A stretch of DNA of 64,000 bases from Scalesia atractyloides (GCA_947069175.1 CAMTDV010000017.1:50043137-50107136); one strand, 5' to 3'; counted from the stretch's first letter, positions 21,243 to 34,583 are shown. Notes: a model not told the origin generated them from the sequence alone. Program-made: numbers and translations.

Positions 21243-23064
21243 TGTAACAACTCAGAATTTTGTTGCTATCTTTTCTTTTATTATCGATTGTATCTATCCT
21301 TTGTAAATTTCGAGATTCGTTTAAAAGAAAGTTATGTTAATTAAATTATGTTGAATTACAAGTATCGCATCTAATCGCTATTTTGAATCGCATCGCTAAT
21401 CTCATCGCATCGCAACTCGCAGTTAATTATATGGTTTTATGTCATTTATGCGTTATGTATGTTTGTGGTTATGATTACGCTCGCTATCGCATCGCTCTCG
21501 CACACTCAAATCGCTAAATCGCACTATTATATCAATTATAACGCTTAATATAACTATTTAATACTAACTGAATCGCCAAACAAACTCTTAACGCGAAATC
21601 AGCAAACGAAACTGGTCACCAGGCCAAGTTCGGCCGAACTTGACTACCACAAGTTCGCCTGAACTTGCCTGAGACACAAGAATCCCTCATAATCTTCAAG
21701 TTTGCTCAAACTTGTACACATATGTACAAGTTCGGCTGAACTTAGTTAATTCCTTTTGAATATCTAGCAAGTTCGCCCGAACTTGCATGAATTTCATGCA
21801 AGTACGACCGAACTTGACTCCCACCAGCTCCATTTTTGCCTTCACCTATAAATACTCAGCTCCATTCTCTCATTTGAACTTGCTGTAAGTTCGCCTAGAG
21901 CTCTCAACCCAAAAACCTTTGTTTTCTAAGTATGAAAAACCCAATTTCAACTACAATGATGTTACAACGATTTTGCACAAGGAGTTGCCTTCGTTTTCAT
22001 CAAATCTCTTATGTTTACGAAAATCTTCATCTTTTTCCATCAAAACTTCTGTTTTCACTCAGATGTATATTAGATCTGAGCAAAACCTTTAAAACCTTGA
22101 TTTTTACACCATTTTCAGACTTATGACGTATGTTTCGTTCACTAATGAGTGGAACGAGGGTTTGCCGAAGCTAGATCTCAGATCCGGAAGCACAAGGATG
22201 AAATCGTCACTTTACACAAGCTGGACTAACCTGCACGAACCTTCAAGTTCGCTCGGATTAGCCTGAGTTTCTATAAAATGGCTAAGTTCGCTCCAAAAGA
22301 CCTCTCCGGCCTAAGCTTTACTCAGTGGCTTAAGGTTGAAGGTATGGGCACTCGATTTCCTCAGCAAACGACGCGAAAACGCAAGATTTGGACCGGAAAA
22401 CATCAAGTTCGCTCGAGATTGCATTGATTTTTGACAACACAGTAGCCAAGTTCGCTCGAACTTGCCCTTAAGGGGTCAAGTTCGGCCGAACTTGAGTGAA
22501 AATGGCCAATATTCAACAGAAGACCCTCAAGTTCGCTCGAACTTGTAAAGTTTCTCAGGAAACTTCACAAGTTCGGCCGAACTTGTCAACCCTTAGCTAT
22601 ATGGTATTATAGTGTGGCTAACACCGAACGGGGTCTAGTTAGGATGGACGCGCAAGCCTTCTCACGGTAGCTAGCATGAGAAATAAGCCTATGTTTATCT
22701 GTGTGATGTGTTTTGGTGTATCATGATATGTAATTGGACTATTTCGCGAACGCTTTCTCTATTATGCTAGTATTACTAAAACCCGTATGCTCACCTTTAC
22801 TTACTTGTATTGACTTGTATTTTAAAGTATGTAACAGGTTGAGGATTTTAGCTTGGATGCTTTGGATGTAGCGTGCTTAGTTTAGTTTGCTTTTGTTTAG
22901 TTTACAAATGTAATAAATCTAGGGAAAATCGAACCCGATTAGTTTTGTGGGAAAAACAAGTTTCTATAATGATTATTTTGAAATATTGTGTTTAATGGTA
23001 TGAGACAATCTGGTCGACTAGTGCCGCTAACCCCGATGTTTCCGCCATCGGTTGGGGTGTGACA
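21243..23064 (+). repeat. Element A 3' LTR
   Basis: About 1.82 kb, TGTAACAACTC...GGTGTGACA. It carries two groups of the shared palindrome, at 21624-21895 (around the TATA box) and 22235-22590. The end matches the start of the window. After 23064 the minus-strand ORF3 of element C appears, so this is the true element border. Confidence 0.93.
21847..21854 (+). promoter_or_regulatory. TATA box of element A LTR
   Basis: TATAAATA follows a run of CAAGTTCG-type palindromes, the same arrangement as in the LTRs of the copia elements B, C, D and I. Confidence 0.7.
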
Positions 23065-24613
23065 TTAGGAGTTGAGCTTTCAGGTTGAGCAGCTGTCGGA
23101 GGATCTTGTGATTGAATAACAGGAATTTCGAGTAATTCAGACTCAGGAGGTTCTTGTGTGACTCCTGTCTGTACTAAAGTTTCTTGAGCTTCAGATGCTT
23201 GAATTGTTGCAGCCGCAGGAGGTTCTTGTGTAACTCCTATTTGTTGTGTAGCAGAAGGTTCTTGTGTGACTTCTGTGCTTTTCTTTTGACCAACGTATCG
23301 TCTGCTTTTCAGCTTTTGCACTTTCTTTCCTTTAGTCTTTGGAGAACCAGTAGTCTTCGTCGTTGTAGCTTTAGCAGAAGACTTGACTCTTTTCGCTTTC
23401 TTTTTCGGTCTCTCCTTATCAGTATCTTTTTCAAGTTCTTGCTCGTAATTTGCATCCGTTTCTTTGATTTTCTTAGCAGCTGTTTTGGCAATCGATTTCT
23501 TTGTAGCCTTTTCTAAAGAATCATCACTATCTTCATCATTATCAAATGTAGCCAAAATAACCTCATCTCCCTGAGTAGTTTTCTCTGCCTCTTGACTTTC
23601 AATAACAAGTGCTGCAATCGAACCAGCTTCATGTTGAACATTTTCAGGCTCGTCTTCGTCTATTAACATTGTTTCGACTTTCTTAGGCTTTCACGATGCT
23701 TTCTTCTTCTCTTGAACAACAACTTTCTTTAGAAACCAGTCGCTTCTTTTTTCTTTGAAAGACGACAGCCATTCTAACTCAGCATTTCGTTCATTCTCGT
23801 CACCGCTATCATCTTTCCTTCACTTGTATTCTGGTGGCGCGACGTAGTTTCAGAATCAATAGCACCGAATAAATGCTTTGCGATAGGTGCTGATGACTGT
23901 TCCTGGAATGTGATAAGCTTTTTGACAGTAGTATCATCCGGATGACTAAGATACAAGATTTCATTAGGATCTTTCACGATTTTCTTGAATTTATCATCGA
24001 TTAGCATCTGTACGAATCTTGGGTACATCACGAGCCTGTTCGATCCCATGTTGTTCTTCATGTGTGTGAAAACCGGGTTCGAATAGTTAGATCTCTTGTT
24101 TAGAATAAGCGACGTGGCCATACATGCCATGTAATCTTGCACATCGTCTAAACCAGCCTTTCGAGGACTAAACGCGTGAATAATAGCGTGCATTAAAAAC
24201 TTGTAGGGGCTAGGGACTGATCCTTTCTTCAAAGTATATTCATTAACGTGCCCCTTGTATCCCATTCTGCAGAAACATCCTATAACCATCCTCTCATCGA
24301 GCATCATCGGATCGTTTGCTGCATCGTTGAAACTCAAAACCTTAATATCAGCTTCAGTAACAGTAATCTCCTTATCTTCTTCTCCCACACGAACCACTGA
24401 TTTGATCGTTGTATCATCATCATTCATCGCCGTAGAACTCCAAAACCTATAAACATGCGACCTGTAGACCACTGTCTTTTCCTTAATCACCTTGTATATT
24501 GGAATCCGCTCCATAAACGCGAGAATACTATCAAATGCTTCCAAAGATGGACAGATAGCCATGCCTAGCGTAATGCATGTGTTGTGGAATTTGTTGAACG
24601 AGAGCTGAATACT
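23065..24613 (-). pseudogene. Element C ORF3, N-terminal part (cut by element A)
   Basis: The readable N-terminal domain (24613 down to 23774) is the best preserved of the three ORF3 copies. It contains H-N-T-C-I-T-L, C-P-S-L, F-x-R-M-G-Y-K-G, P-x-P-Y-K and S-P-R-K-A-G-L-D-D-V-Q-D-Y. A stop separates it from the Lys-rich segment at 23669, which has repeated T-Q-E-P-P units, and the LTR of A follows. Function unknown. Unlike B, the domain is continuous through the place where B has its first frameshift, so C helps to define the true frame. The nearest ATG (24646) lies upstream of the proposed splice acceptor. Confidence 0.82.
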
Positions 24614-24626
24614 CTGCAAACACGAA
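24614..24626 (-). promoter_or_regulatory. Candidate 3' splice site before ORF3 (element C)
   Basis: Read on the minus strand, GTGTTTGCAG precedes the first conserved ORF3 codons, at the position equivalent to the CAG sites of B and D. Confidence 0.42.
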
Positions 24627-26922
24627 GATCGAGACAAAATTAGCAATGTTTGACAATTTTCACAAATTACTTATCAAGTTCGGGCGGACTTGTTTAAATC
24701 ATATAAACATTTTACTTCAACTAATTCCGAGCGAACTTGCCTAAATAATATGGCCAAAACTTAAACAAGTTCGGGCAAACTTGCTAAGCTTTTAACTCTT
24801 GAAAAACTTCCAGACAAGTCCGGGCGAACTTGTCAAAAGATAGTGAATTTTTAACTTTTGACAGACAAGTTCGGGCGAACTTGTCAGAAAAACATTTTAT
24901 AGATTTCAAGTTAAGTTCGGGAGAACTTATGATTTTTATAACATTTTTATCACTTGAGGAAAAGTTCGGCCGAACTTGGTTCAAAGAACCAATAGACAAG
25001 CTCGGGCGAACTTGTCATCTTGTTCACCAAAACCTGCAAATTCATTTCATGATGATCTGTTCAAATTTATGTTTCATTTAAGGTCGATTATGCATGTTTA
25101 TCATGTTTTAGTGTTTAATTTGTCCATTATTAGTCTAAAACATGTCCAAAAGTCCAAATCAGATCTAAACATGTTGAAATCGAATCAAAACATGGTCCAA
25201 ATCTTAATCACTCACCAAAGCCATGATAAGTAGTGTGTAAATCACCACAAATCACAATCAATTTCGGCAGCAATTCGATGTATTCATGCCAATTTCGAAA
25301 ATTTCTCAAATCGCTTTTAAGTTCGCTCTGGTGTTAAGAACTGATAATGAAGTTCGAGCGGACTTGTTCCATATTTATACCTTAACAAGTCCGAGCGAAC
25401 TTGCATCACAAATCAATTAAGATTTGCAACAAGTCCGGGCGAATTTGTTAACAATTAACAATTTTCAAGTATATACAAGTCCGGTCGAACTTGATTACAA
25501 GTCCGGGCGAACTTGATCAATTTCAAACAAAAATTTTTCAAAATTTTCAATTTAAACCCTGAACTTTCCAAATTTTACCAGTTTTAACAATCCACTCAGT
25601 TGACCAAGTCCAAGCTAATGACCTTGGTTAACCGATTTGTCTGCCGAGTCCAAGTTAATGACCTCGGTTTGACCCGTTATGAACAAACTATTGGTTTTTC
25701 TCAAAATCAAGTTTCAAATTACTGAACTTTTAATCATTTTGGCTTATCAGATTTTACAGATTAGCTCCCAACCCGTTGTCACTTAGATTTCCACCAGTTT
25801 AGCACCTTACCAGACTTCGAAGATCCGTTCTCAAACATTGGCTTGTAGAAACTAATGTAGAAACAAAATCTTTCTGAATTTTTGCAAGTTTATGCTAAAA
25901 ACACACTGAAAATATTTTTGGTTTTAATCTGTAAAGCAGATAAACTATGTACAGAACAAGTAAAGTATGTACAAACATATTCACAGACATATTTTTGTGA
26001 ATTTGTGTTTAAGGATCATATCAGTTGTTTGAGACATATCACCAGTACCGTTGACCTTTGATGACTTTAAGTTTTAAACTCGTTTACCTAGATTGTCGAT
26101 ATGTTTGTCCACTTAAACTTCGACACATTTCTCATTTGTTCCAAGATATGTTATGCATGAATTATGAAACTTGACTTAACTATGGTTTCCATCTCAGAAT
26201 ATACTCCCGTATCAAGATTCCCTAGATTTCATCTTACAGGTGAATATAGCATAATTGATATCTGTAACTTGGTTAATGTGAAGCCTTGAGAGCTCAGGTT
26301 AATACCACCGTATCGACAAGAGATGAAGGCTCGACTTATAGGTGTGTTCCACTTAAGGAATCTTTTAAGCACTGCAAATTATTAGATCTTTCGATTCTTT
26401 TCAAGTTTGCATGCAGTTTAGAGATTTATAGCAAAAGTATTATAGAAGTTCTAGGCTATTGCTTCCGCAAAATCAGAAGAACTTGTATAATACCCCAGAT
26501 ATCAACTATCTATAAACACCTCGTATCTCAAAATCAGGCAATCTCTGAAACGAAATTTCAGAGTACTAAGTCCACATATCCGAAAGATGTTAATCCATAA
26601 GATTAAGCAGTTGTCAAATTTAGTTTATATCTCAGAAACAATTTACTGAACGTGTAAAGCCTATCGACACATCCACAGTAAAACTTTCTTATCACTTTTA
26701 AACTTTACAATTCTTTAGCATACTATGATAGTCCACTGATGTACTATCATTTCCTTTGTGACACTAAATTCTTTTTGTCTTTTTCAATATTTTTGTACTT
26801 TTTGAATTTTTCATATGTTTTTGTATTTTCTCAAATATTTCTCCCCCTAAAATCAAAAACATATTTTTGTATTTTAGTTTTTAAGAAATAACTACTCTAA
26901 AAGATAAACAAACCAATGTGGA
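24627..26922 (-). other. Conserved non-coding spacer between pol and ORF3 (element C)
   Basis: No gene. It has palindrome clusters at 24670-25025 and 25318-25520, a pair of GTCCAAG-x-TAATGACC-type repeats at 25605-25665 that match those of B and D, and a long stretch (25740-26840) alignable by eye with the spacers of B and D although the flanking proteins are more divergent. The internal polypurine tract (CTCCCCCT on the plus strand) is near 26840. Confidence 0.7.
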
Positions 26923-27531
26923 TCACGTGAACTTGTCGTCCGATCCGTATTCAACCTCTGCTTCCGCACCTGTCAACAAATTTTTATTACTGTTAAGCCT
27001 CATTAGATACTTAAATCTTGTTAAAGGAAAAGCTTTGGTATAAAAATCAGCTTTTTTGTTCATCGGTGTTGATTTTTTCTATTCGCACCAACTTCTTTTC
27101 ATAGCAGTACAAATGAAGTGATAACAAATTTCTATGTGTTTAGTTCGAGAGTGATGAATAAGATTTTTAGTGATGTCGATTGCCGCCTTATTATCTACAT
27201 ATAAAGGCGTATCGAGAAATTGCAATCCATAGTCTCTCATCTATTGTTGAATCCATAGGATTTGTGAACAACAGCTGGAAACAGAAATGTATTCTGCCTC
27301 ATAGGTATAGAGAGAGACCGTGGTTTGTTTCTTGCATTGCCACGTTACTAATCTAGTTCCGAAGAACTGGCAACCGACCGTTGTAGATTTTGAATTCAGC
27401 TTGTCCACCCTGAAGTCAGAATCAGCATATCCCGTCAGATCAAAGTTATCGTTCTTTGGATACCACAAGCCAGTGCTTGGGCATCCCTTCAAGTAACAGA
27501 ATATTCTCTTGACTATCTGCATGTGTGACAC
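26923..27531 (-). pseudogene. pol: Element C RNase H and pol C-terminus (broken)
   Basis: The open piece 27241-27531 holds the G-Y-A-D-S-D-F RNase H motif and the E-A-E-Y block. Below 27240 the frame is interrupted by a stop and a frameshift, but the C-terminal block of the family (ending G-S-D-D and a TGA at 26923-26925) is still readable. The catalytic residues of the open part are present. Confidence 0.85.
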
Positions 27532-27543
27532 TCGGGGACAGGA

Positions 27544-28877
27544 CTAATATCCCGCGCAAAGGCAGGTAGGATACATGATATCTGGGCGAGATGCCGTCAG
27601 ATACATCAGAGATCCTATCATCGACCGATAGAGCGTATCATCCACTTTGGTTCCAGTTTCGTCAATGCAAATCCCATGATTCAGTGCCAGCGGAGTCGAA
27701 AGCGGCTTCGAGCTATCCATTTCAAACTTCTTCAGAATATCGTGAATGTATTTTGTTTGATGAATGAATATGCTGTCTAGTAACTGATCGACCTGTAATC
27801 GGAGGAAGAATTTCATTTCGCCCATAGAAGACGTCTCAAATTTCTTCTTCATGATCTTTTCGAACTCTTTGCAAAGACTATCATCCGTTGAACCAAAGAT
27901 GATATCATCCACATAGATTTGTACAATGATTAGATGGCTTCCGACTTCCTTGGTAAACAATGTACTGTCCACTATGCCTCTAGTAAAGCCGTTTCCAACG
28001 AGATGTTGAGATAACGTCTTGTACCAAGCTCTCGGGGCTTGGTGCAATCCGTATAAGGCGTTGTCTAGGAGATAAGCTTTGTTCTTGTTCAGCGGATCGA
28101 CGAAACCTGGTGGTTAGCTGACGAAACTTGTTCGCATAGCTTACCATAGAGAAATGCGGATTTCACATCTAACTGGTACACCTTAAAACCTTTCCAAGCT
28201 GCGAATGCAAGGAAAATGCGGATTGACTCTAAACATGCAACCGGTGCATAGACTTCCGTATAGTCAATTCCTTCTTGTTGGTGGAAACCTTTGACAACCA
28301 ACCAAGCTTTGTTTCTAACAATCACACCTCGATCATCCCTTTTACACTTGAAGACCCACTTTGTGTCTATTGCTTTCTGCTTAGGTGGTAAGTCAACAAG
28401 CCTCCAGACTCCCAGTTTCTCAAACTGTAACAATTCTTCCTGCTTCGCTATTACCCGGTTTTCATCACCCAGGGCTTCATTCACAGTTTTCAGCTCTATT
28501 TGACATATGAAACATGAATAATAACAGTAGTCTTGAGTAGGAGCCACTCGGGTATAGAAACCACTTAACGCTTTGTTGATTTGACTTCTTGTTTGCACAC
28601 AAGTCTGTAACTCTCCAATAATGTTTATTGAAGGATGATAAAAATAAGACCGTGGCATCTCCTTGCTAGGAACATCAACCGTACTGTTTTGATTTGAGAC
28701 ATTCAGATCAACTTCAGGAGCACTAGATGTAGCTTCATTTTTGTTGCTCGGGCCGGCATATTGATTCAACATGTTTGATATCTGCTCGGATTCTTCATCG
28801 GAAGAGGATTCTTCATCATCATCAAAAGTCAGAGCTTCATCAGAGTCGGAATTCTGATTCTGAGAAGTATTTGGCAC
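27544..28877 (-). pseudogene. pol: Element C reverse transcriptase with upstream linker (one main break)
   Basis: Two open pieces, 28089-28877 and 27544-28047, cover a Ser/Asp-rich linker and nearly the whole copia RT. Seen: W-V-F-K-C-K-R, V-V-K-G-F-H-Q-Q-E-G-I-D-Y, Q-L-D-V-K-S-A-F-L-Y-G-K-L and the catalytic Y-V-D-D at 27904-27915. The break between them, near 28060-28110, falls in the P-P-G-F-V-D segment. A stop at about 27541 separates RT from RNase H. Confidence 0.9.
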
Positions 28878-29716
28878 TGAGGTTGTATTTTCTGGTTCGG
28901 TGGAAGCATTTGCTGGAGTTGAAGTAGGTTCAACTTCTGTTTCAGAACTTGTTCAACCGGAACACCACTATTACTCGGACCTGCACCAGAAGACGAAGTA
29001 CCAACAGTGGGTTGATTAACCACAATTGGCCTTAGAATCTGTTCTTGGTTTGCCGACTGTTGAAGTTAATAAAGAGCTGCAAGTTCTTCATCAGACGGTT
29101 TTTCCGGCAAGTCAAATGACTTCCACGAATCTTGATAATTGAACAATTATGCATCGCCTTTCCTATGAATAGGAGTTGTATACGAAAGAAATCAACGTGT
29201 TGTGCTTCAATCACTTTTCTTAAAGCAGGAACATAAACTCTCCTTAGCGGACTAGCATACCCGATAAAGAAACCTTCAAGTGATTTAGCACCAAACTTTC
29301 CATCTTGATCAATCACTATACACGGTGCACCAAACGGTTCTAGATATTTAAAATTTGGTTTCCTTCGGTTGATCATTTCAAAACATGTCTTTTTAGTCGG
29401 TTTGACAGTTAAGACCCTGTTTAGAGTGTAACATGGCGCTGCAACCGCCTCACTCCAAAAGCTAACAGGAAGTTTCGAGTCTGCAAGCATTGTTCTTACT
29501 GTTTCAATCAAACTTCCATTCTTCCTCTCAGCTACGCCATTTTGTTGTGGAGTATGGGTGCACTGATTCGTGTAGAATTCCTTTGGCATTGCAAAACTCT
29601 TTCATCTTGTTGTTCTTGAATTCCGTGCCATTATCACTGCGAATACATCTGACAGGCAGATGATATAGATTTTCGACCTTCTTGAAGAGAATCACCAGAT
29701 TATCGAACGTTTCATC
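28878..29716 (-). pseudogene. pol: Element C integrase, core to C-terminus (broken)
   Basis: The catalytic Glu block (Q-Q-N-G-V-A-E-R-K-N) and the C-terminal segment are open in 29032-29589. The second Asp block (S-D-N-G-T-E-F) is readable between 29600 and 29650, but a TAG near 29715 and a frameshift near 29590 interrupt it. An unusual change upstream replaces the I-D-D-Y-S of B with T-Y-H-Y-S, which removes the first catalytic Asp (see 29750). Confidence 0.82.
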
Positions 29717-30456
29717 CTAAGACTCTTGAAAGAAAACCCATGAATATCGAGAATAATGATATGTGACAACCAAACAGTGTAGATCTCTTGAAATACTTCG
29801 GACGTTCACCGGACCAAAAAGATCCATATGTAGACATTCAAGCGGCAACTTTATAGAATTCAGAATCTTCTTAGGATGTGATTTCTTCTTCTGCTTCCCT
29901 TTCTTACATTCAAGAAAATGATCAGTCATGTGGAAGCTTTGAAGATCCACCCCCTCAACTAAATCGTTATGAACTAGAAAATTCATTTTCCTCAAATGTA
30001 TATGCCCCATTTTCCTATGCCATAGAATCGAATCCTTCTCCGTGGCTTTTGTGACAAAACATTGAGCCGATTTCGTTGATGTTGTAGTAGTGCCCATATC
30101 TAACACATAGAGATCATTTTCCCGTGGAGCACGCATGAGAATCAAATCATCCGGAATTTTGAAACCCAACTTTATATCATGCACTCTTTATTGTTGAAAT
30201 GAACAGTGAATTGTTTATCACAAATCTGCAAGATGTTCTCTAGCTCAACAATGTAATTCATACGATCAAATGATACTACTCCATTGGAAAGTTTTCCTTC
30301 GGCGATGATCTTTCCTCCTTGATTACCAGCAAATCCAACATATCCACCGTTTATAGCTTTGATGTCAAAGAGAAGAGCTTTCATCCCTGTCATGTGCCTT
30401 GACGCTCCACTATCCAGAATCCACTTTGATAAGACGGATCTCTGGAGCCCCTGCAC
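29717..30456 (-). pseudogene. pol: Element C protease, pre-integrase and start of integrase
   Basis: The piece 30172-30456 contains the active site L-D-S-G-A-S-R-H-M-T and the following protease core. The frame moves to 29717-30184 near 30178. That piece carries the H-R-K-M-G-H zinc region, L-E-C-K-K-G-K and the first part of the integrase core. The protein is about 85-90% like B by eye. Only one frameshift separates the two pieces, so this is among the least decayed parts of C. Confidence 0.87.
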
Positions 30457-32481
30457 ATATTAATATTCAGTTAAAAAGCGCGACCCAAGCCTTCTTGGTC
30501 TTGGGTTTGGGATAAAAAGCTTCATTCCTCAAAATCTCCATCTAAGATGTCACTGTTGTTATAATTTTCAAATTGAACTTTCTTTTTATCTTTTGAAGGT
30601 TTGACAGTTTCAGTTTTAATCTCAGATTTAGACTCTTTGTTGTTACCAGTCTTAACTAGCTCAGACTTGATAACTTCAGAAGTTGATGATTTCTTTTTAG
30701 CAATCCAGAATTGTGATTTTACGTTTTCCTTTTTTATGTAAAACCCTGATTCATTTGTCTTGGAAGTTTCACCTTTCTTGAAAGTTGAGTTTTCAAATTT
30801 AGTTTTAGGTTTAACTTCAAGTTTAGATTCATTTCTTTTCAGAATTGTGACAGGTTTTACAAACTCTGGTTGCTTAGGCTTTTCAGCATCTGAACTTGTT
30901 TTCCTTCAAAGATAGACCGACTTATTTCGGACACTTGCGTGCAATGTGACCAACTTCATTGCACCTCGAAGCAAGTCCGAACATCATGAGAATGTCCACT
31001 AGTGGATTTTACACCACTTGTGGCTTTAGCCTTATCTCGAAGTTATTTTTCTTTATTGAACTCATCGTTTGATTGCTTTCCAATCAAACTTTCCTCTTGA
31101 ACCGTGCTTGTCCCATACACGAATTTCATGTTTTTTTCTTTATATTCGCGAAATGGTGACTTTTTCTTAATCGGTTCTTCTTCCACATCCAAACCCAACC
31201 CCACTCTCCTATGTTCCGGAAAACACCACCATTCCTTCAGTAGTTGTTTCGTTTAGGTTTAGAGTAAAATTTATTTTCATTAATTTCCAAATCTTCTGAT
31301 GAAACCTCAACGAGTTTGAAGAATTTATCAAGCTGATCTTCTTTCACATTTCGAATCGGAAAGCTATCATCGAAGTATAGTATATCAGAATCCTTAACTT
31401 TGTACATGACAACGTTAGGATCATCACTTAGGCTATCTTCCGATGATTTATCATCATCTTCGGATTGTGAATCAGAATTGTTCGAACTGGAGTTGGCGCT
31501 CTCATAGTTGCCATCATCAGAATCATTCAAAACATTTTCAACAACATTCTTAACCACTACTTCGCCATCATCACTTGTGTAGGTTATATCAATGTTCTCA
31601 AGTAGCTCATTTTTCTTTTCGGTTAAAAGTTCAATGTTAAGTGCCTTTTCCATCCCCTCAGCCTTCTTGCGACAAAACTTTTCGCACAAGGGTGGTGGAA
31701 CATTGCTATAATCTCCATGTTTCTTACCTTTTGTTTTTTGAACATTTTCTTCTGACTGAATTGTTGGAAGAATATGATCGATGACATAAGCATTCGTGGT
31801 ATAGCTTTTTAAGAGCTGTCTCACCCTTTCAGTTTCGATTTTCATATCTTGAAGCTCTTGTTTTACTTCAGCAATGTTGTTTATGTAAACGTTAATAGCT
31901 TTTTATTTTTCCATTAATGTAGCTTTTAACATTCTGATTGTGTCATGTTGTTCAATGTTAATATTATCAAACCTGCTGTAATCATCTTTCATTTTGTCAT
32001 AAGCCTCTTTCATTGTGAGATAATCGTATTTGTAATTGTTATTATGCACATTGAGTTCGCTTATGATTTGTGAATTTTCAGCACATTGAACACACGGTTC
32101 AGCACATTTCGTACATGGTTTCTCAACCTCGACGACTTGTACTTTAACCACTTCCTTTTCTACGACCTTTACCTTTGGACCTACCTTCGTCATATTTGCC
32201 ATCATAGCTTTATTGGCGATCTCTGTGAGGTTTTCTTCATTCATTTCTTTGGTCACGTTGATCACTTCTTCAATCACAGGTTTCTCCTCAGCAACATTCT
32301 CTGAAGATGTTGTATGACTAAAGCAACCTGCAAAACTAGTAGACATGTTACGAGAAAGGATACCCTGCATCTTTGTGTGATAATAGATTTCCTCCTCTTC
32401 TGCTTCTTGCAAATATTCTTCTAGCATTGTATTCTCCATGGCTGCATCTTCAGCAGATGTATCTTCTACGATCTCAGCCAT
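30457..32481 (-). pseudogene. gag: Element C gag-pol spacer with second zinc knuckle (broken)
   Basis: Open pieces 31903-32481 and 31237-31845 carry the acidic and coiled-coil-like segment found between the two knuckles in B and D. The second knuckle is near 30945-30990 and has lost its first cysteine context. 30460-30900 reads as a Lys/Ser-rich linker with many frame changes. No other gene is seen here. Confidence 0.75.
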
Positions 32482-32511
32482 TAGAGCAACTCCAGTCTTT
32501 TTGGCAATATA

Positions 32512-33949
32512 TTAATTCCAGTCAAAACCACCATCTTCATTCAAAGCAACCATTGTCTTTTCTGCTATGTTTGAGGGTTTATCTTGGATTTCGACTTGAG
32601 TCTTCTTTGGGAAAGGCTTGTATTGTAGTGACTTCTTGTAGTATTCACTGCCACCTCCAAATGGACTTTGATTACCAGTTGCCTCTGGATTCTTGCATTC
32701 TCTTTTGAAGTGCCTATTTTGTCGGCATCTAAAGCAGGTAACCTTCGTTTTGTCGAACCCCAATTTGTTGCTTGAATTCCCAGTGTCTCTGCCGGTAAGA
32801 GCAACAAACTTAGTAACCCTCCGAATGATTGATGCTAAAGACAACTTAATATCCTTCAGCTCAAGTTCTTCTTCATCTACTTGATCATAGTCTTCGGTGG
32901 CCATCTCTGGATTACCAGTCTTTCCAGCCACCAAACTTTCATATGATTCCAACTCTGTGGCAAGAAGTACCATGTGTTGTTTAGCGACTTGTTCAGAAAC
33001 GACATTGTTTAGGTTTACTGCAATTTACATTTGAAAACATTTGGATCAGAATTCGATTGACTATTCTGATTTGAACTTGTGCTTGAATATGAAGAATTCT
33101 GTGGACTCTGATCATATTTTGGATATGATTGATTTTGACTTTGTGGCGAATGATTCGAAGAATTCAGATTCACACTAAAAGCAGTTTGGATCTTCGGGCT
33201 AGTGATATTATCTTGAGCTCCTGACTTGTAATACAGCCTTACATCTTGAGTCACGTTTGCATTCTTTGATTTGGCTATCTTTAGCAACTCCATCTCATGA
33301 CCCTCTAGTTTATCAATGAACGTGGATAGTTTAAAGAACTGCCAGCTCAGACTTTCTTTAAGAACCATGAGATATGTCGTCCAATCACTGTATTCTTCTT
33401 CTTTTTTCTCAAGCCCGTGTCTCCTCATAATCAATTTTAGATGACAAAACCTTTCAATCATCTGTTTCATCGTTTCAACTTTAATCATTGTGAATATATC
33501 GAATTCCTTCATGATCAGCGCTTTCTTGCTTTTGACCATTTCTGCACTTCCCTGGTATTTGTTATTCAAGAATTTCCATAATTCCTATGCAGTGTTATAT
33601 TCCGGTAGCGGCACCAATATATCTTCTTTCACCGACCGTTGGATCAAACTTATCATTCTCTTCTCGGTGACGTAGGCATCTTTTTGTATAGTAGAGAACT
33701 TGCTGATGTCGATAACATTATCATTCTCATCTCTGGGCCATGTGTAGCCAGTCTTAACTGCAACCCAACTGTGGAAATATGTAGCTTGCACCCAATTAGT
33801 AAATTTTCTTTCCAACCCTCGTACTCATCTATACACATGAGTTTTGGTGGTTTCATGGATGTGCCCATCTCGTTATCAATGTTCACTTGATTCACCATTT
33901 GAGCATTTGATGCTGAAGCCGTCATGAATGCACTGTGAAGATCTTCCAT
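32512..33949 (-). pseudogene. gag: Element C gag: capsid and first zinc knuckle (broken)
   Basis: Starts at the ATG at 33949. Pieces 33653-33949, 33585-33815, 33015-33569 and 32512-32973 together give a capsid homologous to B and D: a K-P-P-K-L-M motif, then R-M-I-S-L-I-Q-x-S-V-K-E-D-I and L-E-G-H-E-M-E-L-L-K-I. The first knuckle at 32695-32736 keeps C-x2-C-x4-H-x4-C but has Arg in place of the conserved Gly before His. A stop and at least two frameshifts split it. Confidence 0.85.
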
Positions 33950-34570
33950 CTTGAGAAACTGACGAATTTTACTGAAAACACACGCTCACAAACTTTGAAA
34001 AATAATCAGTACACTGACAAGTTCGGGCGAACTTGCAGTTTGAGAAAAAAACAGATTTTGATTTTACACAAGTTCGGGCGAAGTTGTGTTGACAATTTTG
34101 AAAATTTCACCCTGATGAAGTTCGGGCGAACTTATAGGATTTTCAAGAAAGATAAACAAGTTCGGGCGAACTTATACTAGATTTTCAACAATCTTTAATC
34201 AAGTTCGGGCGAACTTGATAAAAGTTGAATGAAAATTCGGTAAGTTCGAGTGGACTTGTCTATAAAACCTTGAAATATTAATGAAGTTCGGGCGAACTTG
34301 ATTAAAATTGATGAAATTTTAATCAAGTTCGAGCGAACTTGATCCTAAGTTCGACCAAAACAAGTTTTTGAAACATGGTATTTTGAACCTTTTGATATCA
34401 ACTCGTTTGAATTTGATGTTCAAACTCTCAGGGGTTTACATGACATATTAAAAAATTAGCAACTTTTATCCATGAATTCATTGTTTTCTTTGAAAAATGA
34501 AGAAAAAATGGTAGAAAGAGGTAGAATAATAGTAGATCTTGCAATGATTTCACCAATTCAGGTATCCAGG
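33950..34570 (-). other. Element C 5' leader with palindrome array
   Basis: Non-coding. About nine palindrome copies lie between 34017 and 34360, mostly of the GGGC-centred version. It resembles the leader of B in position and density. Confidence 0.78.
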
Positions 34571-34581
34571 CTCTGATACCA
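34571..34581 (-). other. Primer binding site, element C
   Basis: CTCTGATACCA on the plus strand, the complement of TGGTATCAGAG, two bases from the LTR border; initiator tRNA-Met primer. Confidence 0.92.
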
Positions 34582-34583
34582 CT

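Larger units (their letters stand above)
1..23064 (+). mobile_element. Element A: Ty3/gypsy LTR retrotransposon, chromovirus-like, interrupted by element B
   Basis: Seen: the end of a 5' LTR, a tRNA-Met primer site, gag with a CCHC knuckle, protease, RT, RNase H, integrase and a chromodomain-like tail, a polypurine tract and a complete 3' LTR. The two LTR ends match: 1-322 aligns with 22793-23064, apart from an extra stretch of about 50 bases in the left copy. The domain order PR-RT-RH-IN is that of Ty3/gypsy. The C-terminal basic/aromatic tail after the integrase resembles the chromodomain of Tekay/Del-type chromoviruses (inference). Element B splits it at 3184-18312. A itself sits inside the 3' ORF of minus-strand element C. 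Its own upstream flank, and therefore its target duplication, lie outside the window; the right flank begins TTAGG. Stops and a homopolymer frameshift show it is no longer coding-competent. Confidence 0.93.
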